Source of the DNA: Hirudo medicinalis
Lineage: Eukaryota; Annelida; Clitellata; Hirudinida; Hirudinidae
Assembly (NCBI GenBank): GCA_011800805.1
Contig: MPNW01000287.1
Span: forward strand, 99,465-163,464
DNA length: 64,000 nucleotides
Reading direction: 5' to 3'
Below are positions 52,202 to 64,000 of this stretch, in pieces. The notes beneath the pieces are model-generated. The model searched no databases, had not been told where the DNA came from, and saw only the letters and a list, made by a program, of their open reading frames with translations. Both the position numbers and the translations under genes were made by a program. Position 1 is the first letter of the stretch. The number at the start of each line of letters is the position of its first letter.

Positions 52202-54275
52202 GTAATAATAATAACAATAACAAATCAAGATTAATAATGCAACAACAACAATAGTAATAACAACAATGATCATAAGTAATGTTTAACTAGTTATTTAATA
52301 AAATTTAATCAATTTGTTCGACACCCTCTTGATTTATTTGATAAATTATGCCTCTAAATATTTTAGGTAGTAATACTAGGTAATAAATAGTAATTGCGTT
52401 TAAATATTACAATTAGTTGTTACTCGTCCTTAGAGTTGATATTCAATTAGAAGTATTTATTTTTTTGATTTAGTTTTTATAATAATAATATTAGTACTAG
52501 ATAATTTGTAAGGCGCCATGTGCATAGCGTCAGAGGCGCCTTGTGTTTTTGTTGTCCTAACTTCATGAAGAGATGAGTCTTCAGGTGACGTCTAAAGAGC
52601 TCCAACGATGGCTGAGCTCTTGCGAGGGGAGTTAGTGCGTTCCAGACAGCAAGGGAGGCACATGAGAAGCCTTCGTTGACGAGGGATGATTTGTTGACTG
52701 GTTGATGTAATTGAATGGTGGAAGATGAGCGAAGACCAGGTGCGTAGCGGTGCAGAATGAGGTGATGGAGAGAGGGTGGATTGGATGTCGCGAGAGTTCC
52801 ATATGTCAGGCAGTCAGTGTTATTAAAGGGGTTAAGGAGAACAAGTTTGGCAATTATGATTTAATTATGACTAGTTATTATGGTTAACGTCTCTGACGAG
52901 AGTAGTTATAACTCTTCAACATTCTCAAGAAATGCTTACTTTATTGATTAATTCTATTTTTTCTTTGTAATTATAATTATATGTAATTATAACAAATTAT
53001 TTTACCGCAATAATAAATACAATCTTTCAAATAAAAACTCTGAAAATGTCGGGCAAGAGGATTATGGTCACTGACAAGTCATCAACCCGCTAATGGTTTG
53101 ATGGAAAAAATTGAAACGAAGTATAATCTGACGTTAGTTACCTGTACTGGAAAATCACCCAACATTGGAAAAAAATTATGAGCTGTCAATTTAATTCCCT
53201 CAATTATTAATTTCATTTCGAATGAATTTACAAACGGATGAAATAATATTAAGCCGGAGATAATAATAATATTTCATCGTGGATTAAAGTTTTGATTTTT
53301 GAATTTTATAGTTATTAAATAGAAAAAGTTTGAAGCAGAATCAAAAGAGGATTATAATTATCAATTGTAATCACATCGTCACCACAAGCAAACAAAATAA
53401 AAAGAAAAAGTAAAGAATAAAAAATTTCAACAAACATAATAAAAATAAATTAATTGATAATAAATAATTATGAATTAAAATATGATCTATAAATTCATTT
53501 GCCGTTAAACCTTTGTATGTCCTCGGACACCACAGCCACTTCCAGACCATTTTTCCTCATCAACTCTTTGACAACCTCTCCATCCTCTGGAGCCACCAAA
53601 ATATCAACATTCCTCTTTGAGGATGAAGGACGTTGCCAGAAATCAATCTGTAATCGAAATGATTTTTTTTACACAATAACATAAGCATGTTACAAAAATA
53701 TAGTAATTAAAATTAATTACATTATACAAAATATTTATTATTTTATTTTAGGATTAGCAGTTTTGTTTATTTTCCTGGACAAAGGTAAACTTTTGCTCAA
53801 CTTCCAAAATATCCTTAAGATCAACTAATGGATTTTAGTTTTCGACCTCTCAGGCTTGCCATTCTCGTCAAATTTCAAGAGTTCAACATTGGGCAGTTCA
53901 AAGGGAACTTAATGTCACTTTGTGTCAAGTCCACTAGTTTACCGTTGCAACTTGTAGTTGTTTTATTACTGGAATTGGTCTCTTGTATTTTTGAATTCTC
54001 TAGTATTCACTTATTAAGTATTATGAGGATTATAGTGTTATAAAAATATTAATTATTACTGTTATTCTAAAGTACGATTATTGGTGATTAATGTTTCATT
54101 TAAACAGGATTAATTTTAGAGACCTTTCTTGATTCATCCTGTTCCAGCAACTTTAACTTCTCGAGGTCTTCCGGCTGTGATGGATAAATCCTCAACAACT
54201 GATGACTGAAATGAAAGCCATAAGAAAAAGTTTATCATGAAATAAATTAAGCTCTTCTTGCCATTTCCAATTTAT

Positions 54276-54314
<39 letters not shown>

Positions 54315-55126
54315 TTAAACAAAAAAAATAGTTAATTTATAGTCTTTTTAGAGTCTCAGAGGAGTCTGGCTACAATATGTGACAGTATGTGACAGTTAGT
54401 AATTTCTAACAAAATCTTTCAAAGTCAGGAGGCAATAAAAGCTAGAAATGTCTCTTGGAATAATTCTTAATAAATTACTTAATACTGGTTTATCAACTAA
54501 TTTTTCTCAGTGAAATTTTGTCACGCACAAATTCATCTACTGTCGATTTTCCTGTCAAAATGGCTGGAAAGAACTGGATGGATTTCCTGAGGAAAAGCTG
54601 GCGACAGCAAATTAAGGAAATGATGATTGATATGAGCGGAAGGGGAATCCAATAAGGGGCAACCTGCTGGGAAATGGCGGGAAGAGGCCAAAAAGGAATC
54701 GACATCAGAATTGAATTGCATCTTTTTTTATGCAAATTCCACCGATAACATTCTATTTAATGGTGCTTATTATTGTGCACCATGTCCATCCATCCATAAA
54801 TGTCCATCCGTTGCCTGATGATTTGTTTGTGATCCATCTTCCGAGGATTTTATTTATTTATATTATTTTTTAATTAACAGCACTTATTAAGTATTTCACA
54901 ATGACCGGGAATGCTTTATAAATAAAGAAGTTTGAATTGTAAATTTAAAATATGATTTCATTTTAAAATTCAACGAGTCAAAAACCCACCCCTTGTAACT
55001 CCGATACTGATCATCTAGGTTTCGATAATCAGCCCTTCCCGATAGATGAGCCACTTTTAGAACATAAAATGCAACGGTGAAATACTTCCACATTGAAATC
55101 TTCAACATCTCAGAAACTGTTCTCAT
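48616..55126 (-). CDS. M14 metallocarboxypeptidase, B-type, with charged C-terminal extension
   Basis: Secreted zinc exopeptidase zymogen. Exons (minus order): 55126-54990, 54205-54124, 53647-53511, 52104-52008, 51710-51612, 51184-51083, 50849-50745, 50404-50314, 50102-49900, 49702-49618, 49307-48616; phases agree and give 609 residues (MLKIS at 55108 and MWKYF at 55093 are alternative starts). Order: signal peptide ([15 protein letters not shown]), propeptide (GHQLLRIYP to [10 protein letters not shown], with basic NKRSPPTKR as likely activation site), then the catalytic domain. Zinc ligands: FHAREW (HxxE) and SLHSYG; substrate clamp: NRNWD; catalytic Glu403 in IELRD. Specificity-pocket motif GASDDW has Asp387 where CPB has Asp255, predicting removal of C-terminal Lys/Arg. 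The domain normally ends near residue 440; here about 168 Glu/Lys/Asp-rich residues follow, all in the same exon. Confidence 0.88.
52137..52223. repeat. (AAT)n microsatellite in a carboxypeptidase intron
   Basis: More than 20 AAT units upstream (minus sense) of exon 52104-52008. Open frames through it are artefacts. Confidence 0.9.
52475..52829 (-). mobile_element. LINE 3' coding remnant (reverse transcriptase C-terminus)
   Basis: In a carboxypeptidase intron, a GC-richer island reads on the minus strand without stops for about 110 codons. It includes [19 protein letters not shown] and [15 protein letters not shown], the W-N-x-L-P...F-K-R-x-L-K-T-H-L-F block that ends the ORF of L2/CR1/RTE-like non-LTR retrotransposons. 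The rest of the element is absent, as expected of a 5'-truncated copy. The open frame suggests a fairly recent insertion. Confidence 0.6.
54279..54313. repeat. (AAT)n microsatellite
   Basis: About ten AAT units in the carboxypeptidase intron between exons 55126-54990 and 54205-54124. Confidence 0.85.
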
Positions 55127-55174
55127 TCTCTCTCCTCGAGAAAGTGGACTTATAATCTGTGTCCTTGCATTTCT

Positions 55175-55214
55175 GAGCAACAAAGTTTGGAGGAAGACAC
55201 GTGATGCTTATAAA
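55175..55214 (-). promoter_or_regulatory. TATA box and initiator of the carboxypeptidase gene
   Basis: On the minus strand TTTATAAG (55214-55207) is followed about 30 bases later by GCTCAGAAATG, an initiator-like TCAG. The first in-frame ATG after it is at 55126, which favours that start. A short upstream frame (ATG followed by five codons and TAA) precedes it. Confidence 0.5.
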
Positions 55215-55665
55215 GGACTCCATGTAAACACAAACACACGTCATACTTTGCTCACAAACCTATCGAATGGTCGTGCAAGTCAGTTGAACCAATTAGAGGA
55301 GGAGTTAATAATAGCATAGAATTCTTGAACTAATTGACTTAATTGTAGTTTAATTAAAGATTATTTTCGATGGATTTATTTTATTTTAGAGAATTAAGTA
55401 ATGGAGAACTTACGGCAATTAAATTCTCTTATTTGCAAAGAAAAAGGAATGAGATTTAAATTAGCACGATCCATTTATTATTGCAACACGAATGTTGCTC
55501 TTCTAAATTGTGAATATTATTGTCAATAATTAAAAAATAATTGATTTCAAATTAACGTCAAATTGAAAACTGAAATGAATTTCTTCTAGCCTCACCTGCA
55601 AATGTTGATAATTTTGAGCATCCCCATTTCTGGAAGTAACAACAACTGAATACATCACTTTCGAT

Positions 55666-55826
55666 CAGGGCCACCGAGAGGAGGGGAGGGGGAAAGTATC
55701 AAGGGGCCCGACAATTTTTTGGGGTCTGCCCGGTTTTCAAAAAATATTAAAATCATGAACGTTTGTCTTTCCATTACCAAATTGATGCAACATAGGGGCC
55801 CGTGGCCGCTCTGCCCAGGGACCCTG
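55666..55826. mobile_element. short non-autonomous hAT-like element
   Basis: A GC-rich 161-base insert in AT-rich spacer. It starts CAGGGCCACCGAG and ends so that the reverse complement begins CAGGGTCCCTGGGC; GGGGCCCG occurs near both ends. Flanks are CTTTCGAT (55658-55665) and CTTTCGAC (55827-55834), an 8-base duplication with one change. CAGGG ends with 8-base duplications fit hAT elements. No coding capacity. Confidence 0.6.
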
Positions 55827-55834
55827 CTTTCGAC

Positions 55835-58140
55835 TTAAACTTTCAGGTGGATGACATTCCATGTAATTAATGGATTATAATTAATAATTGTTACTTCAAC
55901 GACGCTTTTATTTGGCATGACATAGCTTCCAATTTAACCGCCTTTCTTCCCAAAACTGATTTCTGGTTGTTGATTGCGGCATCTGGTGAATTGCAAAAAG
56001 ACTTTATTTTTGGTTATTTGTTTTTGGGTTTTATGTTTTAGTCCACAGATTTAGTCCACATTTCTCTTAAATTTGGAGAAACTATTGTAGTTTACTTTTT
56101 ATTGAGTTAACAATTTATTGATGTAATGTTTCGCTGCTAAAAATCAAAGATTGATTTCATTTGTTATCGAAGTTGTTAAATGTACAATATTATTAAAATT
56201 ACAATATGAAATTTAAAAGTAATCAAAACAAATTATTATCATCTTCATCGTCATCATCGTCATCATCATCGTCGTCATCAGCGTCGTCATCTTCTTCGAA
56301 ATCGTCCTTTTCTTCCTCAAGGAAACATGGCAGACAAGATAAACTGAGGAGTTCTTAGAAGTTAATGTCTTCCCGTGAACTCCCCCCTTCCTTGGCTGCG
56401 TCGTCATCAACGAGGACTTAAGCTGCCACTGAAAAATTTCATGATTTTTTGATTCAATTTTGGCAAATTTTCAATTTATGCGTCATAGGTTTTAAAGTGC
56501 GGATGTGGAATATTTCATGAGAATACAATTTCTGTGTCATTTTTGCAATTTGAATTTTCCAATTTTTCCCCAATATTTGATTTATTTGCATGATGTTTTT
56601 TATTACTAATTAAAGACTCACAATTAATAAATGCACATTCCGTTGTTATTATTCTCTCAAAACTTCATTTTCTAAATTTGTCAAGCAACCAAATAATTAG
56701 AAATCTTTCAAGAAATCAAAATCAAATCAGAGCTTTAGGCAGATATTTTGCGAAACTACAAGCCTGTTGGATGCAGATAACTATCGAACATCGAGAAGAG
56801 TTTCAGATTATCCTGAGTGGAAGGAGTGGATACTTGAATAGATCTTGATGAAGCAAATGTAGTTGGCAACTGTTTGATAATCACGAGGTAAATAAGCACA
56901 GCCTTCAACGATTAGCAAACTGTAAAATAAAATTAAAATAAATTTAAATTAAATTATGAATTAATTATTACAATTTTAAAAATAATTAATCATTATTTAT
57001 TTGAAATTCGCCATTAAAATTTCTTTGACAAGACTTTTCAATGTTGCAATCCAACTACCTTTTTTTTTACAATTTCAGACAAATGACCGATAATTATTTT
57101 AAAATTATAATAGTTATTTCATAATTTCATTTTAGCTCTTCTTAATGTCAAACAAATTCCGAGTGCGTCACATATAAATGAAATGTTTGAATCATAACAA
57201 ATTTGATGTTTCTAATTATAGAAAAACACGAGACAAGCAAAATTATTTAATACCTTGACTCCAAAACTTAATATCCTAAAATGACTTCAAATTACCTCCC
57301 ACGAAGTAAACAACCTTTTTAAAGGTTGACGATAATGATGACGATTATCACTTCATCATCAGCATCGTCGTCATCATAATTGGTGGCTCCCATTTACGTC
57401 AGGTTGGTTCATTAATTAAACAAAATGTTTTATTCAGCTGGATATTTCACCAGCATATTATGGTTTCTGCACGGTTTGCATGGTTTCTGTTTTTCTGAGT
57501 TCAAGAATTTTTGTTAAAATTTTGTTCAAATTATTTTAAAAATTAGTTTACTTATTTAAATTGTTATACCATTAATTAAATTATTAATTAATAACATTAA
57601 ATTATACTCATAAATATTTTATTATTATTAATATTAATAATATTATATAATATATGCAATACATACATAATATTATAATAATAATATTATTATTCTATTA
57701 TATTTATAAATTATATTATTAATATTATTATTAATTCCTATTAATGTTTTAATCTGAAACATCAGAAATAGATTTGTCAAAGCAAATGTTAGCCATCATT
57801 TTTTTTAAAAACATGAGAATATTTTGAATTAAACGAATTTTAAGAGATTGAAAAACCTTTCATCTCTCACATATTTTCCGACATCAAAATGAAATTAAAG
57901 AAATTAAAAACAAAAAAATTCTTGTTTTAAATTTGATTAGATTTTTATTTTTGGTAACATTTCCATTTGATTCTATGTTTTACTTGAATTTCAGTAATTC
58001 CTTATAATGACGTCACTTCAATTACATAATGACGTAGTTTGGCTGAACCATGCAGACCACCCGAGAGATTCGATCAATTTATCTCTTGGCAAGATGATGT
58101 GCAACAAGCAAATTTTTTTTTTATTAAAATCAATCAATTA
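55835..58140. other. spacer with (CAT)-type repeats, no supported gene
   Basis: Between the carboxypeptidase promoter and the GPCR 3' end. It contains (CAT/CGT) tracts at about 56236-56297 and 57334-57376 and a very AT-rich block at 57530-57750. Two minus-strand open segments (56213-56428 and 56834-56919) have splice-like borders but incompatible phases. Confidence 0.35.
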
Positions 58141-58197
58141 ATTTTTAATTTCTCATTTTAAATTCTAAAGTTTGCTGAGTAATCTCAGTTCCATTAA

Positions 58198-58474
58198 AAT
58201 GATTTTATGGGATTTAAGAAATTTATGCCCCCGAATTGAGTCGTTAGGGAGGAAAGAGTTCGAAAGGATGGAAAAAGTGGTGATGAATACCCTGCAATTG
58301 GTTGTAATGGATGAGAAATATGGCGTTGATCGAGATAAACATTGCAAGTTCAAGAGGTCGCAAGAATTAATCCAAAAAGGTTACAACAACATCAACGACA
58401 GCTTTAATAGCAACATCAACAGCAGCATTAATAGCAACAGTAACAACAACGCCGACAAGATATCTACGACGTGA
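58198..58474 (+). CDS. hypothetical open frame, about 90 residues
   Basis: From ATG 58198 the frame reads MILWDLRNL, then a Glu/Lys-rich helix-like stretch (RKEFERMEKVVMNTLQLVV) and ends in an Asn-rich tail derived from AAC/AGC repeats. The middle looks protein-like, but no family, promoter, splice partner or poly(A) signal was identified. It may be chance. Confidence 0.2.
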
Positions 58475-59649
58475 ATGGTCTGTGGCAAGTCAAAGGTCAA
58501 CCACTCATCTTCCTGGATTCCGTTGCTTCATTTGCGCGAAGCACGTCTTAGTTGGAGGTTTTGCTTTCATTGTTCAAACAAAAACAACAACTACAACATT
58601 TGTTTTCATTATTCACGTCAAGAATGGACGAACCCTCCACAACTTATATTCAGCCAAGCGTAACAAATTATCAAATTATTTAATAAAATGATTAACCTAT
58701 TAAAATTTATAAAACACAAAAACGAATAATAAGCAGCAATTTTTTTAGCGACATTCCTAGAATAAAATTTGTTCCTCAGCATAATTTTACAACAACAACA
58801 GGGTGGAAATGTTAACCAATCACAGTAGTCGATATAATTGTGATTTTAAATATCAATAATAAACTATTTTTCTTTCAAACCTCTGAACATCAAGTGTATT
58901 TATTAGTGTTATGGAAATAAAACATGTGTACAAATAAATAGACATTCGTGTCTCCAAAACACATTCGTGCTTCTACAAATTGAGTCCTTAAATGGCCAGG
59001 ATTTCTTCCGACCTCATGATCTCCATGCAAACGGCTGAACTTTTCCTCAACATTTTACTTCGGCAATTCAAGGATAAGAACTTAAGCTGCTCAACGAATT
59101 GAGAAAATGTTACCTGAGTACCTGGATTGAACAGCAGGTGGATGAAAGTGGAAATTAAAAATCTATTAAACAGCCATTCCAATATGTTTATTAACAAAAT
59201 TAATTAAAACATTATTAGTAACATCATATTACAATCTTTTGTTTGCCGTCAAATTTAACATTCTCCCAGCAGTGCTTGTATGGAAACAATTTTGTCTTTA
59301 TATTATTGAAAATAATGCTCTTAAAATCAAATTATGACAAAATGACTCATAATCGCTCCTAAATATTCTCCGAATTTCAAATTTACATCAAATTTCAAAT
59401 GACGGTCGAGACAAATGGCAGATCTTAGAATTGGAAAATGTTGGAAAATACTTTTCAACAATGTTTTGACAACCATCTTTTCATTCATTCATCAATTTTT
59501 ACAAGAACAAAACGCAACTAAGACATTGAACTTTTGTGTTCCCCTCCTCAAGTGATTTCCTACACGACACATCCTTCACTCGAACAGGACTTGCAATCCT
59601 TGATAGCGCAAACTCCAGGATGGTTGCAAATCAGCGATTGGAACGGCCG

Positions 59650-59985
59650 TTAATTTGTACGGACTTGTCGAACCTCGTGGAACATGCCCCTGGTGTCTGA
59701 TTTCGTCAGGGTGTCCACTGTTCGCGGTTTGAGAGGAAGCGTGGTGCAGTTTGTGTCATTGGTGGCGTTATGGAGGTTTTTCAGGGATATGTTGGCATTG
59801 GAAAGCCTTCGATGGATTTTCATTCCACCCGAGGATGAACGTCTGATGCAGCGGCAGTAGAGATGGAGGAAGGTGCGTCTGAACTTGACGCTGAGAGAGG
59901 AGTAGAGGATAAAGTTGATCGAAGCATTGACCATGACCAGCAGGTTGAAATAGTTGGCAGTTATCGTCAGAATCTTCTTCACATG
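59650..59985 (-). CDS. last coding exon of a rhodopsin-class GPCR (peptide-receptor-like), partial
   Basis: After an acceptor (ATTCAACAG) the exon reads HVKKILTITANYFNLLVMVN, then NASINFILYSS: transmembrane helix 7 with N-A-x-x-x-F-I-L-Y, a variant of NPxxIY. SVKFRRTFLHLYC follows as helix 8 with a palmitoylation-type Cys. The 70-residue cytoplasmic tail is rich in Ser/Thr and ends VRQVRTN. This arrangement (VNASINFILY...KFRRxFL) resembles FMRFamide/myoinhibitory-type neuropeptide receptors. Helices 1-6 were not found between 60 kb and the right edge, so the remaining exons probably lie outside the window. Partner and G protein cannot be told. Confidence 0.7.
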   Translation of the reverse strand, partial: HVKKILTITANYFNLLVMVNASINFILYSSLSVKFRRTFLHLYCRCIRRSSSGGMKIHRRLSNANISLKNLHNATNDTNCTTLPLKPRTVDTLTKSDTRGMFHEVRQVRTN

Positions 59986-60956
59986 CTGTTGAATAAATGT
60001 AAAATGTTGTGCTTTTTTATTTTGAAACGATCTTCATTTTCAAATTTTTAGATTCTTTCGTTTCTTGATAATCTTTTAAGTAATTGAGAAAATAATTTCT
60101 CTAAAAGAAAATGTTAAAGACATCTCCATTCATTACTGCGACCACTTTCATAATTCAGTTGATCTCAGAATTTCATTTCCACCTAATTATTTAAATTTGC
60201 CTATTATTTAGAATTTCATCTAAACAATTCCAAGAAAAAAAAAAGCTATCAGCTTAATTTCGAAAACAATGAAGGAGGACATTTTGAAGTCCAACTTTCA
60301 ACTTATGAAGGCCCTTTAAGAGGCAATCATCGTCTCATTCATTTGAGTTTTTCAGTCAACTTTCTGAATTTCTGCAAAAACATAAAACCTGCTCCTGACC
60401 TCAAATTATTTATTTTGCTGTTGTTGTTGAGAATTTAGATAAATTTTATTCAACAAAATACCTCAAACACAAACATTAAAGCCACAAAAGAAACCAAAAT
60501 AAAACAACTCAAGGGTCAGCCTTAAGGAAGCACACTCTCCCGCCATCAGACCTCACCCTCATTAACAAGTTACTAGCAGGCACATCCAACATAAGACAAC
60601 AAAAGCAAATGAACACATTCAAGAATACCTCGCAATAATTACAATTTATAAGATTTTTTAAATAATAAGGAATATTGAAGGCATATTGTAATAGATTTTT
60701 GTAAATGATGCTGATTCCATTAAAGCCCATTTGACAACGAGATGATTCGAACATAATAAGCAATAATTTCACGCTCATTCGTGCTTCATGCTGCGAGGTG
60801 GAGCTGAAAAACTTCCAGCTGACTTCAACTTCCAAAACTTCACCTATGATTTGTCACGGCGATTGCATTTTATTAGATTATTTTAAATTTTTATTTTAAA
60901 ATTACTTGTCATGTTATTATGGTTGTCGGGACAAATATATTTGTGCAAATATATTT

Positions 60957-61155
<199 letters not shown>

Positions 61156-61239
61156 CCTTTAATATTTATATGATCATTCTCGATTACGAGATCCTTTCAT
61201 TTTTTTGTCTACATTTTTCTCGCGTCTCTTGACAAAATA

Positions 61240-62560
61240 AGGTCGTAAACATAATTTCTTAAAGTAGATTCGCAGGTTGCCATGAAATTGTGAATGAGAC
61301 AATTTGAAATTTCAAATTATCCAGGCATCCAATTCGAGATCATTTCCCAGAAGTCGGGTCTCCAGTTGGAAAAGAAAGCAAAACAGAAATAAAGCAAAAA
61401 TGATGAAATGACAGAAAGATTTAGGGACTGGAATGGAGAAGAAATTAAGAAAAATGTTCTCCGTTACAGCACTTCGCTCCCAGGAAGAATGATTTATGGG
61501 TGGTCCATTGTGCCCTCCCACTGTCATAGGGCAGAAGTTTCAAGGTACCAATGGGTTGCAAGGTTCGTCTTGCTCAATTTATGATGTTTGCATAATACAG
61601 TTATTGACAGATTTTTTGTAGGTATAAAAAAATAATAAAAATAATTATACTAAATAATAAAAAAGCGCTTTTTGTTAACCGTTTATATAGCGCTCATTCC
61701 CAAGGAATCTTGTGGGTTGCATTGGATTATAATTTATTATGTATTAATAATTTATTATGTAGCTCTCATTCTGTCACTCACAAGTAATTGTTTGTGTCAA
61801 ATAGGAAATAAAAAGTACAATTTAATGCAAATAAATAATGAATGAATCGAATTGCAGACTTTTTAAACGCCAACGAAGCCACGAATGAATGCTTCAAATG
61901 AAGTTGCAACGATGTGACAGGATGACTTGAAGTCCAGAACCAGTCGAGTGGACGGCAGGGAGTTAATAACCATTATATTTATTTATTACAATCAATCATT
62001 ACATTTCAATAATATAATAATCACCACAGTTATTAAGTGAGCGCTACATTATACTAATAATTACGGTATTATTATTTTGATATTATAATAATGTCTTAAT
62101 AATTTCATTTATATTATTTTAAAATTCATCGGTTAATATTTATAAGGTTATAACATCTGATTTATTCATTTATTATTGCTATTTGAAATTAATTAATTGC
62201 AGTGCGTTAATAAGCAATAATAATCGTCAATAACGAGGAAATAAGAATTTCATAATTTGCATTTTGAATGACCCTTGAACCACCCGTTGACGGAGAGCTT
62301 CCGTTTTAGTTATGGTTCATTTACTTTCGTTAATGTATATGATATTATAATTACACTATAAATATTATAATTAAAATTATATTTATTATTATATTTATTG
62401 CATTCTGCATGCATTAGTTTTTAAAGTGTTTATCAATAAATCACCAAATATTATATTCCTATTATTAAAACTTCATTTAAATATTATAACCTCACAACTT
62501 TATTTAAAATTAAAAAATTAACATTTACCTAATGCTTTTCTTAAACTTCAGGTTTCCATA
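61240..62560. other. AT-rich spacer or GPCR intron, nothing supported
   Basis: If the GPCR continues past the right edge this is intronic. No exon with GPCR helix character was found on the minus strand. Confidence 0.35.
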
Positions 62561-62563
62561 TAG

Positions 62564-62735
62564 TCTATATAAATAAAAATGAACGTTTGTCTACATATTT
62601 GTATGTTTTCCATAAAACCAGCTCTTGAAAGATTCTCAATTTAAAAAGCAATAAAAGTAAATCAAATTAATTTATAAAAATTTATATTTCATTTAACCAG
62701 ACTGAGCCACATCAACGCGTGGCCGGGGACACTAG
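62564..62735 (+). mobile_element. Helitron-like non-autonomous element
   Basis: Begins TCTATATAAATAAAAATGAA and ends in a GC-rich stretch CAACGCGTGGCCGGGGACA followed by CTAG with T next. Helitrons typically start TC and end CTRR after a GC-rich 3' hairpin and insert before T; the TCTATATAAATAAAAATGAA start and the ACGCGTGGCCGG...ACTAGT tail are familiar from short invertebrate Helitron derivatives. Length 172 bases, no coding capacity. The preceding base is G rather than the usual A. Confidence 0.5.
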
Positions 62736-63881
62736 TTATAAATATAACATATAATTTATTAAGTGATTTTCCAAGTAATTATTTTAATAAATATATAATG
62801 ACACCATGTGACTCAATCCAGTTGACATATTTGGTGTCCTTTAAAGTTTTCCATCTTCTTCACCTCGTCATCAACACCTGATGACCTGACGACCTTGAAG
62901 ATCCAAATTATTTTTTATGCGGTAACTTTATATCCATTCCTCAAATTATCAACTTTATAATTGTCTTTCATCAAGTGTCTGGTTGCAAATTAATAATAAA
63001 AAAAATATTGATGATAATAATAATAACATGATTATTATTAAAATTTAATATGATTATATATTATCATATAATTATTAGTATTATTATAATTGTAATAATT
63101 ATTATGAATGCTATTATTAAAGTTTATTTTTGTATTTAATGCATTGCAACGAACCTTAATGTTCTTTTCCAAAATTTTGTGTCTTCACCATAGACAACAA
63201 CCTTAATATTTATTTTACAAAGCTGCATAATAATTATTTAGAATTTATTTATTTAAAACTTTAAATTGTGTCCTTAGCCAATAAATGGCAATTTCATGTC
63301 CATAGCAATAACGTTCCAGTCAAACTTTAATGCTTGGATACTTCGATTCATGAAAGACTTCAAAGCAATGAGAGTCCAATAAGAATGCACTATAAATTTG
63401 TGACTAAAATATAACTCTATTTGTTTGTATTTAATTCTGGAAATATTTTTAATGGAAAACTATTTATTCGGTGCATAACTCAAGCTCTAATTATTCCTAC
63501 GGACTTAAAAATACTTGAGCGGGATGACTGCAGCTCTGAGTGATTACATCCTCGTAACGAGACCAACCATCCTTGGAGACGTTAAGAATGCATTAAGCTT
63601 TCAACCAACAAATTATTCTCCTAAACCTCATTTCTTTGCGAAAAATTAAAAAAAATCTTCCAGGGAAACTTTTCTCTGGAAGTAATATTTCCCCTGCTTA
63701 GGTCCAGAGAATGCGACGAGGATCAAGGTCAGATCAGGTCGATGAATGGATGCACTCAATCGCATTCAGCTGCATTCAATTTTTTATTCTGCCGCTTGAT
63801 GATAAGTAATGCTCATCAAATGTGCTCTTAATGATGTCAAGTAAGAGGCTTTAATGTATGCTCATTTCAAAAGTATTAACT

Positions 63882-63918
<37 letters not shown>

Positions 63919-64000
63919 GGTTATTATTTTTATATAATTATTTATTATTATTATTAAATTATTATTTAAATTAATTAATAATTTAATTTAAATAATAAAA
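62736..64000. other. AT-rich non-coding sequence to the right edge
   Basis: Contains scattered (AAT)n, for example 63886-63915. No gene or exon could be supported on either strand. Confidence 0.4.

Noticed and set aside
56213..56919. Possible two-exon minus-strand gene (56919-56834 and 56428-56213)
   Set aside because: Splice-like borders exist, but the phases are incompatible and the second segment runs into a CAT/CGT repeat.
60509..60835. 108-codon minus-strand frame considered as an upstream GPCR exon
   Set aside because: Hydrophobic stretches do not match GPCR helices 5 or 6, and no donor gives the phase needed for the exon at 59985.

Overview
The window is nuclear DNA from an animal. 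It is strongly AT-rich, full of (AAT)n, (AAC)n and (CAT)n microsatellites, and its genes are cut into many short exons by GT-AG introns of about 60 to 1700 bases. The genes (receptor guanylyl cyclase, Polycomb RAWUL protein, mitochondrial-clan P450, glycogenin, UBE2C, TPD52, M14 carboxypeptidase, peptide-type GPCR) are bilaterian. Base composition and compact layout suggest a lophotrochozoan, perhaps a leech-like annelid, but that identification is inference. Two N characters (5085, 8636) point to a draft assembly.

Layout: 51-1899 (+) is the 3' part of a Polycomb group RING finger (PCGF) gene. 2351-16369 (-) is a complete natriuretic-peptide-receptor-type guanylyl cyclase, rebuilt here as 22 exons whose phases all agree (1056 residues). 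16400-19500 has no convincing gene. 19503-21867 (-) encodes an unrecognised 765-residue disordered protein. 22574-23324 (+) is a four-exon gene for a tiny secreted cysteine-rich peptide with a clear TATA promoter. It converges on 23965-24963 (-), the ubiquitin-conjugating enzyme UBE2C; between them lies a palindromic element carrying a poly(A) signal on each strand. 26958-28467 (+) is a TPD52-family coiled-coil gene. 29242-35599 (-) is a mitochondrial-clan cytochrome P450 with a TATA box. About 35.9-41.1 kb is mostly non-coding, with one promoter-like block near 37.4 kb. 41181-47318 (+) is glycogenin with two alternative terminal exons that together carry three copies of the glycogen-synthase-binding motif. 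48616-55126 (-) is a B-type metallocarboxypeptidase with an unusual charged C-terminal tail. 59650-59985 (-) is the last coding exon of a rhodopsin-class GPCR that continues past the right edge.

The genes do not form a pathway; they are ordinary animal neighbours. The least expected items are the glycogenin C-terminus, the carboxypeptidase tail, the secreted peptide, the shared palindromic poly(A) element, and several small non-autonomous transposons (two hAT-like elements with 8-base target duplications, one Helitron-like element, two LINE remnants) sitting in introns and spacers. Gene models were built by hand from splice signals, phase and family resemblance; exon ends should be read as predictions.
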